Assembly: GCA_900555745.1 (NCBI GenBank)
Contig: USMH01000063.1
Location: forward strand, 1 to 6,033
DNA length: 6,033 nt
Reading direction: 5' to 3'
Source of the DNA: an uncultured Collinsella sp.
Lineage (GTDB): Bacteria; Actinomycetota; Coriobacteriia; Coriobacteriales; Coriobacteriaceae
Part shown: positions 1 through 4,216 of the stretch, one piece after another
How positions within the stretch are numbered: the stretch's first letter is position 1
Layout: the number at the start of each line of letters is the position of its first letter
Position numbers and translations under genes: made by a program
The notes under the pieces: generated by a model
The model's input: only the letters and a program-made list of their open reading frames with translations
What the model was told of the DNA's origin: nothing
Databases searched by the model: none

Positions 1-59
1 TCATGCCTTGCCTTTTGAATGACAAATTGTCGCTCTGGGCGGCGCGCAGCGTCGACCGG

Positions 60-83
60 TCCGCCGTTCGTTAGAACGGCGGA
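60..83 (-). terminator. Hairpin just after the dehydrogenase stop codon, possible terminator
   Basis: A perfect 10-bp inverted repeat (60-69 with 74-83) encloses a 4-base loop. It begins three bases past the TAG stop (87-89) of the dehydrogenase gene. The stem is GC-rich and stable, and the position suits a 3' end. No T-tract follows in either direction, so this is not a classic intrinsic terminator. It may instead stabilise the 3' end or pause polymerase. Bases 1-59 contain nothing else I can support. Confidence 0.4.
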
Positions 84-86
84 ACC

Positions 87-1022
87 CTAGTGCTCGATCC
101 AGCAGCGCAGGGTCTCGCCTGCCTGCAGGTGACGCAGATTCTCCGCGGCAATGTCGACCACATTGTTGAGCGTGGCTGCCAGGTGGAACCAGCCGGAGAC
201 GTGTGGCGTGATGAGCATGTTGGGCGCATCCCACAGCGAGCTTGTCTCAGGCAGCGGCTCGGGGTCGGTGACGTCGACCGCGGCGCCGGCGAGATGTCCC
301 GACTCCAAGGCGGCAACCAAGTCGTCGGCGACCACAAGATCGCCGCGGCCGCCGTTGGCAAAGAAGGAGCTCGGCTTCATCGCGGCAAAGAACTCGGCGT
401 TCGCCAGGCCGCGGGTCTCGGGTGTGCTGGGCATAAAGGATGCGACGATGTCAGCCTCGGCTAGGCGCTCGGGCAGGGCGTCCATGCCGTCCATGTCCTC
501 AAACACAATGGGGTAGACGAGCGGATGGCGCTTGATGCCGCGGACGTGTGCGCCCATGCTGCGGCAGAGCGTGGCGAAGTGGCCACCGATATCGCCCGCG
601 CCCAGCACCAGCACATTGGCGTTTTTGAGCGAGGTGACCGGCCCCAAATCCTCCCAGCGATGCTCGCGCTGCAAGTCGTGATAGTCGGGCAGGCGCTTCA
701 TCATGGAAAGGACCATGGCAAACATGTGCTCGCTCACGGCTTGGCCGTAGGCGCCCACCGAGCAGGAAAGCTTGGCGTCGGCCGGCACGGTGCCGGCGGC
801 AAGGTAGTCGTCATAGCCGGCGGTCTGCAATTGCAACAGCTGGAGATGTTCGCATGCCGTGAGCATGCCAGGGTCGATGTTGCCCAAGATCACGTCGGCA
901 TCGGCGACCTGCTCGCGCGTGGCGGCGTCGGAGCTCGTGTAGATAAAGTCCTCGCCCGGAGCGCTCGACTCAAGAATTGCGCGATGGCGGTCATTGACGG
1001 GCAGCAAAACCAGGATGTTCAC
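87..1022 (-). CDS. D-2-hydroxyacid dehydrogenase (NAD(P)-dependent), 311 aa
   Basis: Cytosolic oxidoreductase of the D-isomer-specific 2-hydroxyacid dehydrogenase family, which interconverts 2-keto acids and D-2-hydroxy acids. The Rossmann motif GAGDIG is at residues 141-146. The catalytic triad is in order: Arg226 (NGGRGDL), Glu255 (TDPEPLP) and His274 (TPHVSGW). After the second beta strand of the nucleotide fold the chain reads RGIKRH (161-166). These basic residues replace the Asp typical of NAD users, so I infer an NADP(H) preference. The length is normal for the short members of the family. The start is the GTG at 1020-1022, with GGAGAGG seven bases upstream. An upstream in-frame ATG would add 25 residues read through the intergenic inverted repeat and is unlikely. 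The substrate (glyoxylate, hydroxypyruvate, phosphoglycerate or a branched keto acid) cannot be told from sequence. The gene is separated from map by a terminator, so it is probably transcribed on its own. Confidence 0.9.
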   Translation of the reverse strand: MNILVLLPVNDRHRAILESSAPGEDFIYTSSDAATREQVADADVILGNIDPGMLTACEHLQLLQLQTAGYDDYLAAGTVPADAKLSCSVGAYGQAVSEHMFAMVLSMMKRLPDYHDLQREHRWEDLGPVTSLKNANVLVLGAGDIGGHFATLCRSMGAHVRGIKRHPLVYPIVFEDMDGMDALPERLAEADIVASFMPSTPETRGLANAEFFAAMKPSSFFANGGRGDLVVADDLVAALESGHLAGAAVDVTDPEPLPETSSLWDAPNMLITPHVSGWFHLAATLNNVVDIAAENLRHLQAGETLRCWIEH

Positions 1023-1041
1023 AAGCAGTCCTCTCCGCTCG

Positions 1042-1076
1042 ACCTGCCAAAAAGGGACAGGTTTATTTTGGCAGGT
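1042..1076. repeat. 11-bp inverted repeat upstream of the dehydrogenase gene
   Basis: The arms ACCTGCCAAAA (1042-1052) and TTTTGGCAGGT (1066-1076) are perfect complements separated by 13 bases. The element ends 20 bases before the GTG start of the dehydrogenase, where an operator or 5' leader hairpin would sit. Read on the minus strand, an AAACCTG heptamer also occurs twice. Read on the plus strand, the second arm runs into TTTTA like a weak terminator, but no plus-strand gene lies there. It could be a repressor site, a leader hairpin or a copy of a dispersed intergenic repeat. Confidence 0.5.
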
Positions 1077-1094
1077 TTTATCAGGCAAAACGTT

Positions 1095-1148
1095 CAAATA
1101 AAACGCCGGGCTTCGCGATGGTTAACATATCCATCGCGAAGCCCGGCG
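1095..1148 (-). terminator. Intrinsic terminator of the methionine aminopeptidase gene
   Basis: A perfect 18-bp inverted repeat (1104-1121 with 1131-1148) has a 9-base loop and starts nine bases beyond the map stop codon. On the minus strand the GC-rich stem is followed directly by TTTTATTTG, the T-rich tail expected of a Rho-independent terminator. It should keep map transcription out of the dehydrogenase gene. Confidence 0.88.
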
Positions 1149-1157
1149 CATCCACGG

Positions 1158-2045
1158 CTACCAGCTCAGCAGTTCGTAACCATCCTCGGTCACCACGAGC
1201 TGTACCTCGCACTGGGCCGAATCACTGCCGTCCTTGGTGCGTACGCACCAGCCGTCGCCCTTGCTAATCTTAATGTCGGGCGCTCCGGCGTTGACCATGG
1301 GCTCGATGGTAAAGACCATGCCCGGAGCCATGATGGTGTCCACATCGGGCGCCTCGGTGGTAAAGCCCACAAACGGGTCCTCGTGGAACTCCTTGCCGAT
1401 GCCGTGTCCGCCGTACTCGCGCACCACGCTAAAGCCGGCGTCCTCGACCGTCTTTTGCACGGCCTCGGCCATCACGGACAGCGGTAGCCACGGCTTGACG
1501 GCGGCCAGACCCGCCTCCACGCTGGCGCGAGTGACGTCGACCAGGCGCTGACGCTCGGCCGAGACCTCGCCGATGCAGAACATGCGGCTCGAGTCGCTAA
1601 AGTAGCCGTCCAGGATCGTGGAGCAATCGACGTTGATGATGTCGCCCTCGTGCAGCACGTCCGTATCACAGGGGATACCGTGGCAGACCACATCATTGAT
1701 CGAGGTGCACACGCTTTTGGGGTAGCCCTCGTAGTTGAGATCGGCCGGCGTGCCACCGTGTTCGACGGTGTAGTCGTAGATCATCTGGTCAATCTGGTTG
1801 GTGGTCATGCCCGCGGCGATGTGCTCGCCCACATAATCGAGCACGCCCACGTTGATAGCGGCCGAGCGTTTGATGCCCTCGATATCGGCGGGCGTCTTGT
1901 AGAGCGTGCGGGGCAGGACCTCCCAGCCCTCCTCCCACAGGCGCTCGAGGCGCTCGTCGAAGGCGCTGTGACATTTCTTATATTTTTTGCCGCTGCCGCA
2001 CCAGCAGGCGTCGTTGCGGCCGGGTACGGGTCCTTTGTCATACAT
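1158..2045 (-). CDS. map: Type I methionine aminopeptidase with N-terminal SEC-C zinc motif, 295 aa
   Basis: Removes the initiator methionine from nascent cytosolic proteins, using a dinuclear metal centre. The five metal ligands of the pita-bread fold are present: Asp140 (INVD), Asp151 (FSDSS), His214 (YGGHGIG), Glu248 (TIEPM) and Glu280 (AQCE). The active-site histidines His122 (VCHGIP) and His221 (EFHEDP) are also present. The first 30 residues form a SEC-C motif (GRNDACWCGSGKKYKKCH) with Cys14, Cys16, Cys25 and His26, a zinc knuckle also found at the SecA C-terminus. In this family it is thought to aid ribosome or protein contacts. The extension makes the protein longer than the roughly 250-260 residues of simple type I enzymes. 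The ATG at 2045 has AAGGA eight bases upstream. The gene has its own candidate promoter and terminator, so it is probably monocistronic. Many genomes carry a second, untagged map near ribosomal protein genes; none is visible here. Confidence 0.96.
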   Translation of the reverse strand: MYDKGPVPGRNDACWCGSGKKYKKCHSAFDERLERLWEEGWEVLPRTLYKTPADIEGIKRSAAINVGVLDYVGEHIAAGMTTNQIDQMIYDYTVEHGGTPADLNYEGYPKSVCTSINDVVCHGIPCDTDVLHEGDIINVDCSTILDGYFSDSSRMFCIGEVSAERQRLVDVTRASVEAGLAAVKPWLPLSVMAEAVQKTVEDAGFSVVREYGGHGIGKEFHEDPFVGFTTEAPDVDTIMAPGMVFTIEPMVNAGAPDIKISKGDGWCVRTKDGSDSAQCEVQLVVTEDGYELLSW

Positions 2046-2070
2046 GGCTAACTTCCTTTCATCCGCAGCT

Positions 2071-2076
2071 AGTATA
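2071..2076 (-). promoter_or_regulatory. Candidate -10 box for map
   Basis: On the minus strand TATACT (five of six matches to TATAAT) lies 25 bases upstream of the map ATG. It implies a start near 2064 and a short leader holding the AAAGGAAG ribosome binding site (2052-2059). The region 17 bases further upstream gives only a poor -35 match (CTTTTA or nearby). That region abuts the outer end of the palindrome at 2098-2164, so the -35 zone and the palindrome's T-rich tail overlap. Confidence 0.5.
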
Positions 2077-2097
2077 GCCCACTCACGCGTCCATAAA

Positions 2098-2164
2098 AGT
2101 TGCGGTGATATAGTTCCGATTTAAGCGGTTTAACAGCACAAATAGGAACTATATCACCGCAACT
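2098..2164. repeat. Perfect 20-bp inverted repeat between radical SAM and map genes; terminator-like
   Basis: Arms 2098-2117 and 2145-2164 are exact reverse complements. They flank a 27-base spacer whose edges add four more pairs (2119-2122 with 2140-2143) after one mismatch. On the minus strand the hairpin begins about 41 bases after the radical SAM stop and is followed by CTTTTATGG, so it can act as that gene's terminator. The arms contain the AT-rich core GATATAGTTCC, and the loop is long for a terminator. A small non-autonomous mobile or REP-like element is therefore equally possible. No flanking direct duplication is evident. Confidence 0.65.
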
Positions 2165-2205
2165 GATGGGGCGGGATGGCGGGCACTGGCTGCTGCGTGG
2201 TTTTG

Positions 2206-2982
2206 CTAGTAGCTCACCTGGCAGGGGATGCCGAGGGCGCGCACGCGTGCAGCAATCTTGTCGAGCACCTCGGGCGCCGCTTTGGCAAGGCCGGCGACCG
2301 GTGTCTCGCGCGCCACTGTGTAGATGGTCGCCTCCTGCGGGCGAATGCGCTCGAGCGCCGAGAGCCAAGGGCCAACGTACTCCTCGCCGGTGTTATCGAG
2401 AGACTTGCCTCGGTACTCGCCGCTCAAAAACATCGTCTGGATAATGACGTGGCCGTTAAAGCTCGCGAACGTCTCTATCTGGTGCTCTACATCGTAGGGG
2501 CCAACGGGCTGGTCGAGCAGCTGGATAAAAGCCGGGTCGACCGTATCGAGCTTGAGGATGTTGTCGTCGACCATCATGAGCGCATCGTGTACCTGGGGAC
2601 GGTCGGCGCGCGTGCCGTTGGAAAGCACGGCAATCTTGGTGTTTGGGGCCAGCTCGTCGCGCAGCGCGACGGCGCCGGCGATGGCCTGCGGAAACTCCGG
2701 TGCGGCGGTGGGCTCGCCGTTGCCTGCGAAGGTGATTACATCGGGGAGCTCGCCCTCGGCTGCCATCTCGCGCAGCTTTACCTCGAGCGCGTCGAGTACC
2801 ACGGCAGCTATGTTGTACGGCTCATGGCAGGGGCGCTCAGCGTTGAGACCGTTTTCGCAGTAAATGCAGTCGAACGTGCAGATTTTGCCGCTGGCCGGCA
2901 TCATGTTGACGCCGAGCGAAAGGCCCAGGCGACGGCTGCGAACGGGCCCAAAGATGGGGCTGGCATTCAAAAACGTAGACAT
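2206..2982 (-). CDS. Radical SAM protein, COG0731-like, 258 aa
   Basis: Cytosolic iron-sulfur enzyme of the radical SAM superfamily, which cleaves S-adenosylmethionine to start radical chemistry. The cluster-binding CX3CX2C motif is Cys35, Cys39 and Cys42 (KICTFDCIYCENG). It is preceded by a GPVRSRRLGLSLGVN segment typical of the COG0731 group. The GNGEPT motif (87-92) is the SAM-binding glycine/Glu region. The core fills almost the whole protein, with no SPASM-type cysteine cluster or other auxiliary domain. The substrate is unknown. Members of this group are distantly related to the TYW1 tRNA-wyosine enzyme, but that role should not be assumed in a bacterium. I chose the ATG at 2982 because GAGGAG (2992-2997) lies nine bases upstream. 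An in-frame ATG at 2988 is only three bases from it and would add two residues. The frame stays open upstream to 3576, but that stretch runs antisense through the hydrolase gene and is not coding. Confidence 0.85.
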   Translation of the reverse strand: MSTFLNASPIFGPVRSRRLGLSLGVNMMPASGKICTFDCIYCENGLNAERPCHEPYNIAAVVLDALEVKLREMAAEGELPDVITFAGNGEPTAAPEFPQAIAGAVALRDELAPNTKIAVLSNGTRADRPQVHDALMMVDDNILKLDTVDPAFIQLLDQPVGPYDVEHQIETFASFNGHVIIQTMFLSGEYRGKSLDNTGEEYVGPWLSALERIRPQEATIYTVARETPVAGLAKAAPEVLDKIAARVRALGIPCQVSY

Positions 2983-3030
2983 AGGCATATGCTCCTCAAG
3001 ACAATTGTGCCTAAGCATAGCATCGGCTCC

Positions 3031-3055
3031 AAAGCAAGGTGTGGGCTCTTGCTTT
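3031..3055. repeat. 8-bp inverted repeat, hairpin or operator candidate
   Basis: AAAGCAAG (3031-3038) and CTTGCTTT (3048-3055) are perfect complements around a 9-base spacer. A T-rich stretch (3061-3071) follows on the plus strand, but ten bases too far downstream for a normal terminator. The site lies about 50 bases upstream of the radical SAM start and could be an operator. Confidence 0.35.
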
Positions 3056-3118
3056 ACAAGTTTCGTTTTTTCACGTCGCTCATTATGCGGTGCCATGAAA
3101 AGTCTCGGGTCAGGTACA

Positions 3119-3132
3119 GTTAATCTGTTAAC
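3119..3132. repeat. Short palindrome GTTAA-N4-TTAAC, operator candidate
   Basis: Two 5-bp arms, GTTAA (3119-3123) and TTAAC (3128-3132), flank four bases in the middle of the divergent intergenic region. The size and symmetry suit a dimeric repressor site. An arm this short also arises by chance, so the call is tentative. Confidence 0.25.
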
Positions 3133-3151
3133 AAGGCGTAAGGCAATGCGG

Positions 3152-3187
3152 GCCCATCCAACCGTACCGATGTGCAACTGGATGGGC
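3152..3187 (+). promoter_or_regulatory. Stem-loop in the hydrolase leader
   Basis: GCCCATCCA (3152-3160) and TGGATGGGC (3179-3187) are perfect 9-bp complements with an 18-base loop, ending 20 bases before the hydrolase ATG. In the mRNA this would form a hairpin just upstream of the ribosome binding site, so it may tune translation or stability. It could instead be a DNA-level operator. Confidence 0.4.
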
Positions 3188-3207
3188 GTTGATGATGGGG
3201 GCACAAC

Positions 3208-4005
3208 ATGGATTTTACGGTCGAGAATGCGGGCACTACGATCGCCTGCCGCGAGTATGCCGGCCCGGATGTATCGTCCGATACACCCGCCTTGGTGTGC
3301 GTGCACGGTGCGTGCGTCGACGGTGTCTTTTTTGACGGCATCGCCCGCGAGCTCAGCCGTAACTACCGCGTAATTGCCTACGACCGCCGCGGCTGCGGTG
3401 GCAGCAGCGATGCGGCAGACGGCAGCTATGATCTTGCCGCTCAGGCCGCCGACCTGCAAGCCGTGATCGAATACGTTGGCGCTCCGGCAAATGTGCTTGC
3501 GCATAGCGCCGGTACGTTGGTGGCGCTGGAGCTTCTTCGCACCGAACCCCATCTCGTCGCCCGTGCGATTCTGCATGAGCCGGCTGTGTCGGCCGAAGGC
3601 GTCGGTATGGGCGCAGCTCCGGTTTTGCTCGATATGATTGCGGCTGGAAAGGTTTCAAGGGCGCTCCGGCTTTTCTTGGGAGCTCTCGGCGACTTGGACC
3701 CCGAGGCTCCCGGGACGACCGAAGCGGAAGTCAAACATGCCCTGCGCAATGGTCGTTGCTTTATGGCCAATGAATACGGAACAAATATGACATATGCTCC
3801 CGACTGGGAGCGCGCCCGCGCGTCAAAGGCGGTGTCGGCCGTGTTCTTGGGCGAGCTTTCGGTCGGTACGCCCCGCGAGGCTGGTACGCGAGCGGCTGCC
3901 GAATATCTCGATTGCCCCCTTGTGACGATCCCGGGCGCGCATAACGGTTTGCGCGATCGCCCCGTTACGGCGGCAAACGCCGTTCGCGATGTCTTGGAGC
4001 GTTAG
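3208..4005 (+). CDS. Alpha/beta hydrolase, 265 aa
   Basis: A cytosolic alpha/beta-hydrolase-fold protein of unknown substrate, probably an esterase or related hydrolase. The oxyanion-hole motif is CVHGACVDG (His33-Gly34). YDRRGCGGSS (58-67) is the usual strand 4 to loop segment. The nucleophile elbow is LAHSAGT with Ser100; the first Gly of GxSxG is replaced by Ala98. The catalytic His is His245 (PGAHNGLRDRP), near the C-terminus. The acid residue is not obvious: strand 7 reads VFLGELSVG, making Glu216 the nearest candidate. A lid region lies at about 125-200. There is no signal peptide or membrane segment. The ATG at 3208 has GGGGG six bases upstream. It is transcribed divergently from the radical SAM gene and has a gap of 211 bases after it, so it is probably a single-gene unit. 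Confidence 0.88.
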   Translation: MDFTVENAGTTIACREYAGPDVSSDTPALVCVHGACVDGVFFDGIARELSRNYRVIAYDRRGCGGSSDAADGSYDLAAQAADLQAVIEYVGAPANVLAHSAGTLVALELLRTEPHLVARAILHEPAVSAEGVGMGAAPVLLDMIAAGKVSRALRLFLGALGDLDPEAPGTTEAEVKHALRNGRCFMANEYGTNMTYAPDWERARASKAVSAVFLGELSVGTPREAGTRAAAEYLDCPLVTIPGAHNGLRDRPVTAANAVRDVLER

Positions 4006-4036
4006 CACGCTCGATGACCTGCGGGGAGGGGGACTG

Positions 4037-4069
4037 TTGGCGTTTCGTCATTGTTAACGAATGCGCCAA
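4037..4069 (+). terminator. Hairpin downstream of the hydrolase gene, possible terminator
   Basis: TTGGCG (4037-4042) pairs with CGCCAA (4064-4069), and TTCGT (4044-4048) pairs with ACGAA (4057-4061). The two stems are separated by a small asymmetric internal loop, and the terminal loop has eight bases. The hairpin starts about 30 bases past the TAG stop. It lacks a T-tract, so termination is plausible rather than shown. Confidence 0.35.
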
Positions 4070-4163
4070 TAACCACGCGCCCGCGGTTCCATTACCACCG
4101 TTTGCCAGGTCATAAAAATGTAACAGCGTTCACGTGCTTACCTGCATCGGCAAGGTGTTACCC

Positions 4164-4192
4164 TTGTAGCATTTGGAACCCACCGCTACTAT
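4164..4192 (+). promoter_or_regulatory. Candidate promoter of the GGDEF/REC/HD-GYP gene
   Basis: TTGTAG (4164-4169) and TACTAT (4187-4192) are spaced by exactly 17 bases, matching three and four of six consensus positions. They predict a start near 4199 and an 18-base leader containing AAAGGG (4205-4210), six bases before the ATG. The spacing is good but the hexamers are only moderate. Confidence 0.45.
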
Positions 4193-4216
4193 GCGAAACT
4201 ATCGAAAGGGCCCCAT

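Larger units (their letters stand above)
2983..3207. other. Divergent intergenic region with three dyad symmetries
   Basis: No gene is seen in these 225 bases between the divergently transcribed radical SAM and hydrolase genes. They hold the GAGGAG ribosome binding site of the radical SAM gene (2992-2997) and a GGGGG tract (3197-3201) six bases before the hydrolase ATG. Three small inverted repeats are listed separately. I could not find a convincing -35/-10 pair for either direction, although both promoters must lie here. Confidence 0.6.
4006..4216. other. Intergenic region between hydrolase and signalling gene
   Basis: No gene is seen in these 211 bases. They hold a hairpin after the hydrolase stop and a promoter candidate for the signalling gene, both listed separately. 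A 6-bp inverted pair, GTAACA (4120-4125) with TGTTAC (4156-4161), lies upstream of that promoter but is too short to call. Confidence 0.6.

Noticed and set aside
1..234. A 77-residue minus-strand reading frame ending exactly at the window edge
   Set aside because: It overlaps the 3' end of the well-supported dehydrogenase in another frame, is Arg/His-rich with no recognisable domain, and has no good ribosome binding site.
525..1487. A 320-residue plus-strand open frame
   Set aside because: It is antisense to the dehydrogenase and map genes and runs across the terminator hairpin. The long frame is a by-product of GC-rich codon use, and its translation resembles no family.
2098..2164. Insertion sequence end or MITE with target duplication
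   Set aside because: The arms are terminal-repeat-like, but no flanking direct duplication or transposase remnant is visible, so it is listed only as a repeat.
3031..3071. Plus-strand intrinsic terminator formed by the 8-bp repeat and the later T-run
   Set aside because: The T-run begins several bases after the stem, and no plus-strand gene ends upstream that would need it.
2176..3123. A 315-residue plus-strand open frame
   Set aside because: It is antisense to the radical SAM gene, whose CX3CX2C and GNGEPT motifs are clear, and has no domain of its own.
2983..3576. N-terminal extension of the radical SAM frame to 456 residues
   Set aside because: The extra stretch is antisense to the hydrolase gene, has no homology-like features, and a strong ribosome binding site marks the start at 2982.
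4120..4161. GTAACA...TGTTAC inverted pair as an operator
   Set aside because: The arms are only 6 bp with a 30-base spacer, which is expected by chance.
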